The notes beneath the pieces were generated by a model. That model was not told the DNA's origin. It did no database searches and was given only the letters and a program-made list of their open reading frames with translations. A program made the translations under genes and the position numbers. From positions 1-64,000 of the forward strand of contig VEQH01000002.1 in NCBI GenBank assembly GCA_018883325.1: 64,000 nucleotides of DNA, written 5' to 3'. The stretch is from Flavobacteriales bacterium. Its GTDB lineage: Bacteria > Bacteroidota > Bacteroidia > Flavobacteriales_D > Crocinitomicaceae. Shown piece after piece: positions 39,742 to 50,371 of this stretch (positions within the stretch are counted from its first letter, which is position 1; every line of letters begins with the position of its first letter).

Positions 39742-40734
39742 TTAAGCCATTTTCTTCACCAAATCAATCAAACGATTTGAATAACCTGCTTCATTGTCGT
39801 ACCATCCTGAAACTTTAATCAATTTACCCAATACGATTGTCAATTGTGCATCAAACAAACAACTAAAAGAACTTCCTAAGATGTCAACAGAAACAATTGG
39901 ATCTTCTGTGTAACCTAAAATTCCCTTCAAATTTGTCTCAGAAGCCTTTTTGAAAGCAGCGTTTATCTCTTCAACAGTTATTTCTTGCTCTGTAAATAAT
40001 GTCAACTCTGTCATCGAACCATCAGCAACAGGCACACGAACGCTTCCGCCTGTTAGTTTTCCTTTATATTCGGGAAAGATTTTGATAACCGCTTTAGCCG
40101 CACCAGTTGAGGTGGGAACGATGGAATTAGCTGCCGCACGAGCTCTTCTTAAATCTTTATGTGGTGCATCGTGTAAACGTTGATCGGAAGTATAACTATG
40201 AACTGTTGAAATATAGGCGTAATCAATTTTCAACAAAGAGCGCAAAACAGCAATCATCGGAGCAACATTGTTCGTTGTACAAGATGCATTTGAAATAATT
40301 GAATCATTTCCATTTAAAACTTCATCGTTTACACCAAGTACGATTGCAGGAATATCAGCGTCGGTTGCAGGTGCTGAAATAACAACTTTTTTTGCGCCTC
40401 CAGCCAAATGTTTAGAAGCTGCTTCTCTGGTTAAAAATAATCCTGAAGATTCAATAACGATGTCGATATTATTTTCACCCCATGCAATTAATTCAGGATT
40501 TTTCTCGTGCGAAAAAACTAATTTCTTTCCATTATCAAAAGTTACTACGTCGCCATCAATGGTGAAATCAAGAGGAAATGTACGATGAACACTGTCATAT
40601 TTCAATAAATGCATGAGCGTTTTCGTATCAGCCGGATCGTTAATCATTGTAATATTCACAGCATTATCCAATAAAGCCAAACGTGTAAAATAACGACCAA
40701 TTCTTCCAAAACCATTCACTCCTACATTTTTCAT
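39742..40734 (-). CDS. gap: Type I glyceraldehyde-3-phosphate dehydrogenase
   Basis: MKNVGVNGFGRIGRYFTRLAL; SNASCTTNNVAPM; WYDNEAGYSNRLIDL. Confidence 0.95.
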   Translation of the reverse strand: MKNVGVNGFGRIGRYFTRLALLDNAVNITMINDPADTKTLMHLLKYDSVHRTFPLDFTIDGDVVTFDNGKKLVFSHEKNPELIAWGENNIDIVIESSGLFLTREAASKHLAGGAKKVVISAPATDADIPAIVLGVNDEVLNGNDSIISNASCTTNNVAPMIAVLRSLLKIDYAYISTVHSYTSDQRLHDAPHKDLRRARAAANSIVPTSTGAAKAVIKIFPEYKGKLTGGSVRVPVADGSMTELTLFTEQEITVEEINAAFKKASETNLKGILGYTEDPIVSVDILGSSFSCLFDAQLTIVLGKLIKVSGWYDNEAGYSNRLIDLVKKMA

Positions 40735-40825
40735 AATCTCAAGTTTAAAGCACAAATGTAAATAACAATAAGAATTAGAATAAGTTTAGTGTCTTTAGTA
40801 ATCATAATTTATTCTAATTATTTGC

Positions 40826-40854
40826 AAAAAAAAAGCACCCATTAAAGGTGCTTT
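40826..40854 (-). terminator. Intrinsic terminator of panD
   Basis: AAGCACC...GGTGCTT with T-run on the minus strand. Confidence 0.75.
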
Positions 40855-40876
40855 CGTAAGTTTTATGAATTAGAGC

Positions 40877-41242
40877 TTATAAATACTCTTCAATTGATTG
40901 CACTTGATTGTTTCCATCGGTAAAAACAACGATAGGAACGAATGTTTCTAATTCTTCATCATTTAAAGAACAGAAAGTTAGAATATGAACTGTGTCACCT
41001 TCACTTGCATGAAGTGCTGCGCCACCATTCATACAAACCATTCCAGAACCTCTTTCTCCTGGCAGAACATAAGTCATAATTCTTGAACCATTTGAAGCAT
41101 TATTTACATAAACTTGCTCGTATTTTTTGAGATTTGCAGCTTCCATTAAAGCTACATCAATTGTAATAGAACCTTTGTATTCAACATTAGCTTCGGTTAC
41201 GCGTACTGTATGAATTTTTGATTTTAAAATTGTATATTCCAT
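40877..41242 (-). CDS. panD: Aspartate 1-decarboxylase
   Basis: LKSKIHTVRVTEANVEYKGSITIDVALMEAANL; GSG region. Confidence 0.95.
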   Translation of the reverse strand: MEYTILKSKIHTVRVTEANVEYKGSITIDVALMEAANLKKYEQVYVNNASNGSRIMTYVLPGERGSGMVCMNGGAALHASEGDTVHILTFCSLNDEELETFVPIVVFTDGNNQVQSIEEYL

Positions 41243-41290
41243 TTTGTTAATTTGTTGCGAAATTAATAATTAAAATGTTAATCCAAGAAA

Positions 41291-42316
41291 CTAAGATTTA
41301 ACACTAAAAAAATCCGTTACAAAAGGGTGATCTAACCAACCTTTATCGAATTGTGCAGCCACCGTACCGCAACCAGCATTGATTTCTAAAATTAATGGTT
41401 TTTGATCCGTTAATGCAATGTCAAAAGCTATTAAAGGAAGTTCTGAATATACATCACATGTTTTTTCCACTAAATCCAAAACCTCACTCCAAAGAGGCAT
41501 TTGAAACCCAAAAATCTCTATTCCTGAAATTGGATTTTTATCTAAAATCTCACCCGTTCTGTCCAATCCTTTAGTGGAAATTTTACCTGTTTTTAGGTCA
41601 ATGGAAGCACTGTAAGAACCACCATTAACCATGTGATCTGTGATTTTTCCTCCATTCATTTGAATTGATGCAGCAACAGGGAATTTTTCCTCTTTCGATT
41701 TATTGTAAATAACGTATCTTATTGTGCCACAAAAATCTGAACCTTGTAACTCAATAATTTCCTTGTGGTTATAAACGAAAGCTTGATAAATATGATTATC
41801 TAAAATTGAATCGTTAGGAGCTAACAAATGAATACCTACTCCACCGTTAGAAAATCGAGGTTTTACAAGAATTCGTTCTGATGCTGATAACTTTAATAAA
41901 TCATCAAAAGACTTGTTTTCGATAAGAATACTTTTGTTTTCGCCAGTTACTAAAAAGATTTCGGGTATTGCAATACCAGCCTTGAGCATCCTTTCGTACA
42001 TTTTGTGTTTATCGTAGGTAATTTCTTTACGTTCTAATTTTATCTTCTCGTAAATTCCATGGGTGATACTCCTCGGAATTACCTTCATTAATTCTTCGTG
42101 CGAAATACCTGAAAACAGATTGACTACTTTGGTGTAAAATGCTGAATGAAACAGTATAGTTTTAGTATTTACTTTTATTCCATTTTGCTTCAATAACTTG
42201 TAGTAAAATCGATTGTATTTTATTAACTCGTTAATGGTTTTTAGTAAACCAATTTTGTTAACACGTTTGTTAATACTTTTGAAATATCCTGGGATTTTTT
42301 TTACTTTTTTAAGCAT
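41291..42316 (-). CDS. Sugar-transfer-associated ATP-grasp domain protein
   Basis: ILVKPRFSNGGVGIHLL; LPLIAFDIALTDQKPLILEINAGCGT. Confidence 0.82.
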   Translation of the reverse strand: MLKKVKKIPGYFKSINKRVNKIGLLKTINELIKYNRFYYKLLKQNGIKVNTKTILFHSAFYTKVVNLFSGISHEELMKVIPRSITHGIYEKIKLERKEITYDKHKMYERMLKAGIAIPEIFLVTGENKSILIENKSFDDLLKLSASERILVKPRFSNGGVGIHLLAPNDSILDNHIYQAFVYNHKEIIELQGSDFCGTIRYVIYNKSKEEKFPVAASIQMNGGKITDHMVNGGSYSASIDLKTGKISTKGLDRTGEILDKNPISGIEIFGFQMPLWSEVLDLVEKTCDVYSELPLIAFDIALTDQKPLILEINAGCGTVAAQFDKGWLDHPFVTDFFSVKS

Positions 42317-42394
42317 GATAGTTTTAGGTGAATAGGCTAGATTTTCTGTAGAACAAGTGCGTTTGACAAATTACAATTTTGCAACAAAAATAAC

Positions 42395-42402
42395 TACATT
42401 TG
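42395..42402 (+). promoter_or_regulatory. -7 element TACATTTG upstream of the EPS locus
   Basis: TAnnTTTG match. Confidence 0.45.
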
Positions 42403-42435
42403 CGTTTCAAATTACAATTAACTACTACACATACA

Positions 42436-43500
42436 ATGTTTGCATCGCAATCTGAACTTACAAAGCATAAAATTAACCCGCACGAAGACGAGATAGAGGA
42501 AATAAAAAATATATTGAAAAATAGTTTGAATGCTGATTTTCAAAATAATCCTACTCCTGAAAATGCAAAAAAAATAATCCTTAATTCATTAGAAGGAAGT
42601 AAATTTTCATTCCAAATAGATGATGGTTTTCTTCAAAATCAAAAGCACTTAAATGCCCACTTGAACCGTATTAATCAATCATTAAAAAATAAAAATAGTG
42701 ATTATTACATAGGAATAGTTGAGACACTTGATGATTGGAAAAAGAAAAAAATCATTTTAAAAAAACCAATTATTGGTAAAATAGTACGATTCCTTTATTT
42801 TGTTTGTTACCGAATTTTACCGAAATTAAAATGGTACCAATTTTTAACTTTTAATAAATCAAAACGTTTATTGTCAAAGGCTGAAATCTTAGGTCGATTT
42901 GTTTATAATGGATTTGAAATTTGCGACTTTTTTCCTATAAAATCAAACTATCATGTTTTTATTTTAAAAAGAAAAGGAGAACCACTGAAACAATCCACAA
43001 GTGAAGGCGTAATACTAAAGATTAAACGTATCGGTAAAAACGGAAAACTTTTCACAGTGTACAAACTAAGAACCATGCATCCTTATTCAGAATATCTTCA
43101 TGAATACATGATTAATACACATGGTTTCAATGAAAAGGGCAAAATAAAAAATGATTTTAGAGCTGCAAAATGGGCAAAAATATTCCGTAAATATTGGCTT
43201 GATGAACTTCCTCAATTATTGAATTTATTAAAATTTCAAATGAAACTTGTTGGAATCAGACCCGTAAGTCAGAGTTACTTTAACTCTTTACCAAAAGAAA
43301 TTCAAGAGAAAAGAATTCACCACAAACCTGGCTGTATTCCACCATACGTTGCCCATGATTTTGGAACCTCCAAAGAAAGTGTACTTGAAGCAGAATTGGT
43401 TTATATGGACGAGAAATTAAAAAATCCATACACAACAGATATAAAGTACTTTTTTGTTGCTATTTTTAAAATTGTTTTCAAAGGAAAACGTTCTTCTTAA
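42436..43500 (+). CDS. Sugar transferase (undecaprenyl-phosphate glycosyl-1-phosphate transferase family)
   Basis: FTVYKLRTMHPYSEY, WLDELPQLLNLLKFQMKLVGIRPVSQSYF. Confidence 0.87.
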   Translation: MFASQSELTKHKINPHEDEIEEIKNILKNSLNADFQNNPTPENAKKIILNSLEGSKFSFQIDDGFLQNQKHLNAHLNRINQSLKNKNSDYYIGIVETLDDWKKKKIILKKPIIGKIVRFLYFVCYRILPKLKWYQFLTFNKSKRLLSKAEILGRFVYNGFEICDFFPIKSNYHVFILKRKGEPLKQSTSEGVILKIKRIGKNGKLFTVYKLRTMHPYSEYLHEYMINTHGFNEKGKIKNDFRAAKWAKIFRKYWLDELPQLLNLLKFQMKLVGIRPVSQSYFNSLPKEIQEKRIHHKPGCIPPYVAHDFGTSKESVLEAELVYMDEKLKNPYTTDIKYFFVAIFKIVFKGKRSS

Positions 43501-43511
43501 CAACCCATTTA

Positions 43512-44288
43512 ATGAATTATAATTTTTTAAAACTCTTTTTTGTTTCTATTTTGATAGCAAGTTTATTTTCATGTAAGACTGCTGAAAAAACACTTTATTT
43601 CCAAGGTGAATTATCCCAACAAAATCTTCAATTACACGAAAAATACACACCCACAATTCGAATAAATGATTTACTTGAAATCAAACTAACAGCATCTAAT
43701 GAAGAGGCTGTCAAGATGTTAACCCCTGAAATACCGAATGCACGTTCAACAATTACTTATTCTTCTGGAGGTGTTGCAAAAGGAGGTTTTTTGGTAAATA
43801 GTCAAGGAGAAATCGAACTTCCTTTTATTGGGAAATTCCTTGTAGCAAATAAAGGTAGAGAGGAAGTAGAAAATGAAATTGAAAAAAAACTGAGTGAATA
43901 CATTCAAAATCCAATTGTTCAAATTCAAATTATAAACTTTAAAGTGACAATTTTGGGTGATGTTAAAGTGCCTGGTACATACAATGTTCCAAATGAAAAA
44001 ATGACAATCATGGAATTAGTTGGAATTGCAGGAGATTTGAATATTTCTGGAAAAAGAAAAGAAGTTAAACTCTTACGTGAAGAGAATGGAATTTTAAAAG
44101 AATACAATTTAGACTTAACACAAAAAAGCATTTTCAATCAAAACACTTATTTTCTTCAACAAAATGACATTGTCTATGTAAAACCAAATAGAGCAAAAAT
44201 GAGTAACGCCAACGTTAGTCAAATATTCCTGCCAATAATTTCTACTGTTTCAATCTTACTCAGTGCAATAAGTATACTATCAAAATAA
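43512..44288 (+). CDS. Polysaccharide biosynthesis/export outer-membrane lipoprotein (Wza-like)
   Basis: Lipobox SLFSCKT; SQGEIELPFIGKFLVANKGREEVENEIEKKL; VTILGDVKVPGTYNVP. Confidence 0.92.
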   Translation: MNYNFLKLFFVSILIASLFSCKTAEKTLYFQGELSQQNLQLHEKYTPTIRINDLLEIKLTASNEEAVKMLTPEIPNARSTITYSSGGVAKGGFLVNSQGEIELPFIGKFLVANKGREEVENEIEKKLSEYIQNPIVQIQIINFKVTILGDVKVPGTYNVPNEKMTIMELVGIAGDLNISGKRKEVKLLREENGILKEYNLDLTQKSIFNQNTYFLQQNDIVYVKPNRAKMSNANVSQIFLPIISTVSILLSAISILSK

Positions 44289-46729
44289 TGGAAGATAATC
44301 AACTTAGTTTTTTTGACAATGAACCAAGTCAAAAAATAAATTATAAAGAAATTGCGCTTAAATATGTCCAAAGATGGAAACTTTTTGCCATTCTAATAGG
44401 AGGTGCGCTAGTATTTTCCACTATTTATCTGAGATATAAAGTTCCTCAATTTGAGGCTTCAACAACCATTTTAATTAAAAACAATCAAAAAGGAGGTTCG
44501 GGAATGTCTGAAACTTCCGCATTTGAAGATTTATCCATTTTCGCAGATGGAAATTCAATTGAAAACGAGAAAGCTATATTAAGTTCTCGAAATTTAATGA
44601 GGAACGTAATCAACCGATTAAAACTGAGAGAGGAATATTACGCCGTAGGAAAAGTAACCGGTTTTAAAAGAAGAGAAATCTATAAACTAAGTCCTATAAA
44701 TGTAAATATTTCAAAAAGTGATTCAGCGACAACTGATGAATTTTCTTTCAGTACAGGCATTACAATTTTAAACCACCAAAACATTTCACTTCAATTGGTT
44801 AATGGAGGTAAAAAAAGAACTTATCCGCTCAATAAATGGCTGAATGTTAAGAAAGGAGTTAAAATTAAAATTTCTAAAAATGAATATTTTAATGATGATG
44901 TAATAGGTAGAAATTATGAGTATAAATTCATACCCCTTGAATCGGCCGTAAATAAATATTTAGGTAAAATCACCATTGCGCAATTAGGCGCTGGATCTAC
45001 GATTCTAACCATTAAAATGAAGGACAATTCTAAAGAAAAAGCACAGGATATTTTGGATGAATTGGTAAATCAATATAATGAAGACGCCATAAGTGACAAA
45101 AACATTATTTCCAAAAACACTTCCGACTTCATTAGTGACCGTGTTCGAGTAATTTCAAAAGAATTAGGTGATATTGAGGATTCGGCAAAGATTTTTAAAA
45201 ACAATAATGATTTAACTGATGTACAATTTGAAACAGAATCAGGAGTTTACTCCGCAAAAGACATCCGTTCAAAGTATATAGATGCGAATACGCAATTACA
45301 GCTAAGTTATATGATGCTCGATCATTTACAAACGAATAATCGACCTGATGATTTAATTCCAATCAACCTTGGACTCTCTGATAATAGAATTGAAAATATC
45401 ATTCAAGAACATAACAAATTGGTAATGGAACGCATTGAGGAATTAAAAACCACAACGCTTAAAAACCCTAGAATTATCAATCTATCAAACCGAATTAGTG
45501 AGTTTAAAATCAATATTGAAACAAGTATTAAAAACTTAATTCAAGCTAAAAAACGAATCCTCATAGAAATCGAAAAAGAAGAGGCAAGAATAGACAGAAA
45601 TCTTGCTAGAATGCCTGGTTTTGAAAAAGATTTGAGAGGAATTATTCGTCAACAAGAAATTAAGGAAGCGCTTTATATTTACCTGCTTCAGAAACGAGAA
45701 GAAGCACAGATTGCTTTAGCTGTTGGCGTTGGAAATGCGAAAATCGTTGACTCTGCCTATAGTAATGGAAGTATCGTTTCTCCTAAAAAAACGTTTATTT
45801 ACGCAGGCTCATTGGTTTTTGCATTGATGTTTGGTGTTATTATAATTTATCTTGGTGAAACACTTTATGACAAAGTAAACTCCAAACAAGATATTGAAAA
45901 ATTTAAACTTCCATTCATAGGAAATATTCCTTTAGGACAAGCTGGACAACAAATTGTTATTTCTAGAGGTAGTAAAACAGCAATTTCAGAAGCATTTAGA
46001 ACGCTCCGAACAAACGTTGATTTTATTTTAAAAAACAAAAAAGGTCCAAAATTCATCTTTGTTACATCCTCTGTTGCAAAGGAAGGAAAATCATTCACTG
46101 CTGTTAATCTATCATTATCTATTGCATTATCGAATAAAAAAGTTCTTTTAATTGGTCTTGATTTACGAGCTCCAAAATTAGAACAGTACATTGGAAAAGA
46201 TCGTTCAAAAGGAATCACAAACTTTATTATCGATGAAGAACTAACGCTTGATGATTTAATTTACACAACTGAATTAAATAAGAATGTTGATATTCTTCCT
46301 TCTGGAGATATTCCACCAAATCCTTCTGAATTAATAATGAGTGACCGAATCGATCAAATTTTCAAAGAAGTTGGTGAAAAATATGACTATATAATCGTAG
46401 ATACAGCACCCGCAGGTATTGTTACAGATACCTTTCTTTTAACAAAATACGCTGATATTTTCTTGTACATAGTTCGTGCTCATGAACTACCGAAAAAAAT
46501 GCTGAATATCCCTGCTGAGATAAATAAAGAAAAGCGTTTGCCAAATATGAATATTCTTTTAAATGGTACGCAAGCAAGTAAAGGTTATGGTTACGGTTAT
46601 GGCTATGGTTATGGCTACGGTTACGGTTACGGCTATACGCAAGGGTATTACGAAGATGATACAAACAAGCCAAAAACTTTCGTTCAACGTTTAAATCCGT
46701 TGAATTGGTTTAAGTCCAAATCCTCTTAA
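44288..46729 (+). CDS. Polysaccharide biosynthesis tyrosine autokinase (Wzc-like)
   Basis: FVTSSVAKEGKSFTAVNLSLSIALSNKKVLLIGLDLRAPKL; YDYIIVDTAPAGIVTD; GYGYGY tail. Confidence 0.95.
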   Translation: MEDNQLSFFDNEPSQKINYKEIALKYVQRWKLFAILIGGALVFSTIYLRYKVPQFEASTTILIKNNQKGGSGMSETSAFEDLSIFADGNSIENEKAILSSRNLMRNVINRLKLREEYYAVGKVTGFKRREIYKLSPINVNISKSDSATTDEFSFSTGITILNHQNISLQLVNGGKKRTYPLNKWLNVKKGVKIKISKNEYFNDDVIGRNYEYKFIPLESAVNKYLGKITIAQLGAGSTILTIKMKDNSKEKAQDILDELVNQYNEDAISDKNIISKNTSDFISDRVRVISKELGDIEDSAKIFKNNNDLTDVQFETESGVYSAKDIRSKYIDANTQLQLSYMMLDHLQTNNRPDDLIPINLGLSDNRIENIIQEHNKLVMERIEELKTTTLKNPRIINLSNRISEFKINIETSIKNLIQAKKRILIEIEKEEARIDRNLARMPGFEKDLRGIIRQQEIKEALYIYLLQKREEAQIALAVGVGNAKIVDSAYSNGSIVSPKKTFIYAGSLVFALMFGVIIIYLGETLYDKVNSKQDIEKFKLPFIGNIPLGQAGQQIVISRGSKTAISEAFRTLRTNVDFILKNKKGPKFIFVTSSVAKEGKSFTAVNLSLSIALSNKKVLLIGLDLRAPKLEQYIGKDRSKGITNFIIDEELTLDDLIYTTELNKNVDILPSGDIPPNPSELIMSDRIDQIFKEVGEKYDYIIVDTAPAGIVTDTFLLTKYADIFLYIVRAHELPKKMLNIPAEINKEKRLPNMNILLNGTQASKGYGYGYGYGYGYGYGYGYTQGYYEDDTNKPKTFVQRLNPLNWFKSKSS
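46585..46634 (+). repeat. Hexanucleotide (GGTTAY)n tandem repeat encoding (GY)n
   Basis: ggttatggttacggttatggctatggttatggctacggttacggttacggctat. Confidence 0.9.
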
Positions 46730-47484
46730 ATTTCTATTGCTACAGGGCAATGATCTGAACCTAATACTTCGTTCAGTATAAATGCATCTTTAATATTTGT
46801 TGAGAATTTTTCGGAAACCAAAAAATAGTCAATACGCCAGCCAACATTTTTCTGTCTTGCTCCTGCGCGATAACTCCACCAAGTGTATTTGATCGTTTCA
46901 GGATGATGTAATCTAAATGAATCAATTAAACCATTGGAAACAAAATTATCCATTCCATCAATTTCAGCTTGCATGTAACCAGCTGATTTATTGTAATTTT
47001 CCTTTGGTCGAGCTAAATCAATTGCCTTGTGTGCCACATTAAAATCACCACAAACAACCACAGGTTTTGATTTTTCCAAGTTTTTCAAATAACCTAAAAA
47101 ATCGGCATCCCATTTTTGGCGATAATCTAAACGCGCTAACTCACTACCCGAATTTGGAACGTAAACACAAATCAAGAAAAAATCGTCAAATTCCAAATTG
47201 GTAATTCTACCTTCTTGATCATGCTTTTCAATTCCCATGTCATAAGTGACATTTAAAGGTAGTTTCTTCGTTAAAATAGCAGTTCCAGAATAACCTTTTC
47301 GCTCAGCACCATTTGCATAAACAGCATATTCTTTTAGGTCAACAACAGCTTCTTTTACTTGTTCTGGTGTAGCTTTCGTTTCTTGTAAACAAATAACATC
47401 AACATTTAAATCAAGCATATCTTGTGCAAACGTACGTCCAGTTATTGCACGAATTCCGTTTACATTAAAGGAAATAATCTTCAT
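46726..47484 (-). CDS. xth: Exodeoxyribonuclease III
   Basis: MKIISFNVNGIRAI; VICLQETKA; VVCGDFNVAH; GSDHCPV. Confidence 0.94.
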   Translation of the reverse strand: MKIISFNVNGIRAITGRTFAQDMLDLNVDVICLQETKATPEQVKEAVVDLKEYAVYANGAERKGYSGTAILTKKLPLNVTYDMGIEKHDQEGRITNLEFDDFFLICVYVPNSGSELARLDYRQKWDADFLGYLKNLEKSKPVVVCGDFNVAHKAIDLARPKENYNKSAGYMQAEIDGMDNFVSNGLIDSFRLHHPETIKYTWWSYRAGARQKNVGWRIDYFLVSEKFSTNIKDAFILNEVLGSDHCPVAIEI

Positions 47485-47487
47485 AAA

Positions 47488-47679
47488 TTAGCTGTTGCTT
47501 TTGCATTGTTCTTCAGGTCTTGCTCCACACAGTCCGCATGCAGCACCTTCTTTTTGTAACATCGGATTATTACTTGCACAAGTACCTGCAAATTTTCCAT
47601 CTTTCTTTACCAATATTTTTATAGCAATTCCCGCAAAAGCAAGTCCTAGCAATAATATAGTTAAAAGTACAACTTCCAT
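47488..47679 (-). CDS. Small membrane or secreted protein
   Basis: 63-aa ORF with N-terminal TM and Cys-containing C-terminus (CASNNPMLQKEGAACGLCGARPEEQC). Confidence 0.7.
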   Translation of the reverse strand: MEVVLLTILLLGLAFAGIAIKILVKKDGKFAGTCASNNPMLQKEGAACGLCGARPEEQCKSNS

Positions 47680-47714
47680 TTTTTGATTTATTTAATTCGT
47701 AAAATTAGTTTTTA

Positions 47715-48455
47715 TTAATTCTTTTGAATAACTCGTCCTGAATTATATTCGTTTTTTAACAAAATTGTAGGATTGCCAAAATACCACAAATCACCCGTGC
47801 CATTCAACTCTACCTTTAATTTGCAATTCTCAGCATTGATTTTAGAAAGTATTGGAGAAACAGAAATCACAGCGATTGAATCTTGAACCTGTAGATTACG
47901 TGTGTCAAAATAACCACTACCATCAATATCAACACTAAAAACATTAGCTAATCCTTTCAATTTAAAATCTCCCCAACCGTGCGGAATTACAAAGTATAAA
48001 CTTTTCGCATTCAAATTAAAATCAACTGAACCTGCCCCATCTTCAATTTTAACTTTGAGATTTTCAAGATTCAAAATACCTTTATTAATCAAGGAATCTG
48101 TACCACGAAAATAAATTTCCTTTAAATCTCTAACGTGAATTTCTACGGCTACTTTCCTTTTTTGATAACCAAGAAAATTACACTTATTCAAATTTTGAAT
48201 TTTTAGTGTCGAGTTTTCTGAACTAATATCAATTAAGTCAATCAGATTTTTGCCTGCGAAAATTTCTACAAAATCCATTGAATCTTGAATCAAGGTGTAT
48301 TTTATGTGCTCGTACAATTCCAATTTTTCAAATGAATTAATTGGAATTATTTTAGATGTTTGTTCTCCGGCTGATTTCCAACAACTGCGCTCATTGGGCT
48401 TTTTACAGCTTGAAAAGCACAAAAGAAGTAAACCAAAAACAATTATCTGCTTCAT
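47715..48455 (-). CDS. DUF2807 (auto-transporter adhesin head GIN domain)-like lipoprotein
   Basis: Lipobox CFSSCKK; beta-helix-like pattern. Confidence 0.72.
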   Translation of the reverse strand: MKQIIVFGLLLLCFSSCKKPNERSCWKSAGEQTSKIIPINSFEKLELYEHIKYTLIQDSMDFVEIFAGKNLIDLIDISSENSTLKIQNLNKCNFLGYQKRKVAVEIHVRDLKEIYFRGTDSLINKGILNLENLKVKIEDGAGSVDFNLNAKSLYFVIPHGWGDFKLKGLANVFSVDIDGSGYFDTRNLQVQDSIAVISVSPILSKINAENCKLKVELNGTGDLWYFGNPTILLKNEYNSGRVIQKN

Positions 48456-49606
48456 CTCTGCTTGTAATTTAACGTGTAACCAAGACCTAATTCCAAGTAA
48501 TCTGCTTTTGCAAAATGTGATTTCAAAGTGAAGTTCAATAAAATACCATTTGGAAATTGATAGCGACTACCAATTCTAAAATAAACAGGACCATCCGGTT
48601 TATAAACATCTCGAACATAAGCACCAGCTCCAAAAAGAAAACTAAAACGTTCAAGTGGAACAATGTATCCAGCGAACAAAGCAGCTTGAATAATACTTAA
48701 TTGACTTTTAGGAACGAGAGGTTCAACGCCGAGAATTGATTGTTTTGAAAACAAATCAAGTGACAATTCCAAACCAGCCTTTTGACTAAAAATTCTTCTT
48801 GCAAATAAACTCATTGAATAAACTGGATATCTTTTGGTTCCAATTGGATTCATTTCTTTCATTGAAAAAATTCCAAGACCACCAAACAACCATTTTTTCA
48901 GTGGAAGGTTGCTTGTTATTGCTGTGTTTAATGTCCGTTCCTTGCTGATCGTTCTTCCATATCCAACTGATAAATAAGGAAGATTTATTCCAAAATTTGG
49001 AACTTTAAATGCTGCGTTACTAAAATGTGTCAAATCTAAACCTAATGTCACAAAATTCTTTCCGAAATTGTAATTCACTTTTGTTCCAATAACAATTGTT
49101 GCATTTATTTTTGAGGCAATTGCGTTATTTTTCGGATTGTAAATTGGATTAAAAGTTTTAGTTGTGTATCCAAAACCAAACCCCATTTTCCAATTCCATT
49201 CAACGTTTTTTGTTTTGAGCATTGGTAATTCTGCAAATCCAGCTAAACTTACATAACGTCCTAATAAATCATTATTTCCGACCGACCCCACGAATAATGT
49301 TGCTCCAACTTTTGGTTCTCGGTAGGCTTGATGCCATTTTTTTGAACTTCGAGTTTGAATGAAATAAGTAAATTCCATCGCTTTAGCAGACGCTTGAGGC
49401 AAATGCCCTAAAGTTCCTCTGTGCGCAGCCAAAAAACCGATCTTTTGTCGAAACTCAAAACCATGTTCACTGGCAACTTGTCCATAATAAAACGGAATCA
49501 GAAATAATAGATTCAGAGCTAAAAGCAAGGTTTTCACAATTAACAAAGTTAAACAAAGGAAAATGAGTTTTAACCTTAATTTTGCAGAAAAAAAATATGG
49601 ATGCAA
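48452..49606 (-). CDS. Acyloxyacyl hydrolase (PagL-like lipid A 3-O-deacylase)
   Basis: LDLTHFSNAAFKVPNFGINLPYLSVGYG resembles PagL catalytic HxSN; true start probably further 3'. Confidence 0.75.
   Translation of the reverse strand: MHPYFFSAKLRLKLIFLCLTLLIVKTLLLALNLLFLIPFYYGQVASEHGFEFRQKIGFLAAHRGTLGHLPQASAKAMEFTYFIQTRSSKKWHQAYREPKVGATLFVGSVGNNDLLGRYVSLAGFAELPMLKTKNVEWNWKMGFGFGYTTKTFNPIYNPKNNAIASKINATIVIGTKVNYNFGKNFVTLGLDLTHFSNAAFKVPNFGINLPYLSVGYGRTISKERTLNTAITSNLPLKKWLFGGLGIFSMKEMNPIGTKRYPVYSMSLFARRIFSQKAGLELSLDLFSKQSILGVEPLVPKSQLSIIQAALFAGYIVPLERFSFLFGAGAYVRDVYKPDGPVYFRIGSRYQFPNGILLNFTLKSHFAKADYLELGLGYTLNYKQR
49577..49584 (+). promoter_or_regulatory. -7 element TAATTTTG upstream of mazG
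   Basis: TAnnTTTG match 12 nt before the ATG at 49597. Confidence 0.5.
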
Positions 49607-50370
49607 GACTTGTTGCTTTTGAACGCTTATTGAATGTTATGGATGAGCTTCGCGAAAAATGTCCTTGGGACAAAAAGCAAACGATGGAAACCTTGCGAAA
49701 CCTCACTATTGAAGAGACTTATGAGCTTGCCGATGCTATCACCGAGAATGATTTAAATGCTGTAAAAGGTGAGTTAGGTGATTTGTTTTTACACCTAGTT
49801 TTTTATTCGAAAATTGGTCAAGAAAAAGGTGCATTTGATGTTGCTGATGTTTTAAATTCCATTTGCGAAAAACTTATTTACCGTCATCCTCACATCTATG
49901 GAGACGTTGAAGTGAAAGACGAAGAAGAAGTAAAAGCAAATTGGGAAAAATTAAAATTGAAAGAAGGAAAAAAATCAGTTTTAGAAGGTGTTCCCTCTTC
50001 CCTACCCGCTTTGGTTAAGGCAACTCGCATTCAAGAAAAAGCAAAAGGAATTGGTTTTGAATGGAGTAATCGCGAAGATGTTTGGAAAAAAGTAGAAGAA
50101 GAATTAGCTGAATTTAAAGTGGAAGTTGATTCCAATTCAGAGCACATTGAAGAAGAATTTGGCGATTTATTATTTTCATTAGTAAACTACGCTCGCTTCA
50201 TTGATGTTTCACCAGAGAGTGCCTTGGCATTTACCAATCAGAAATTTATTCAGCGTTTTCAACTGATGGAAGAGTTGATTATTTCAAATTCAAAAGACAT
50301 AAAATCAATGGATTTAGAAGAAATGGACACTTATTGGGAAAAAGCAAAATTGATTTTAAAGAATAAATAA
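49597..50370 (+). CDS. mazG: Nucleoside triphosphate pyrophosphohydrolase
   Basis: LREKCPWDKKQTMETLRNLTIEETYELADAI; RHPHIYGDVEV. Confidence 0.95.
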   Translation: MDARLVAFERLLNVMDELREKCPWDKKQTMETLRNLTIEETYELADAITENDLNAVKGELGDLFLHLVFYSKIGQEKGAFDVADVLNSICEKLIYRHPHIYGDVEVKDEEEVKANWEKLKLKEGKKSVLEGVPSSLPALVKATRIQEKAKGIGFEWSNREDVWKKVEEELAEFKVEVDSNSEHIEEEFGDLLFSLVNYARFIDVSPESALAFTNQKFIQRFQLMEELIISNSKDIKSMDLEEMDTYWEKAKLILKNK

Positions 50371-50371
50371 A

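Noticed and set aside
42436-46729. Complete capsule biosynthesis cluster
   Set aside because: Only a sugar transferase, Wza-like and Wzc-like genes are present; no flippase, polymerase or other glycosyltransferases in the window.
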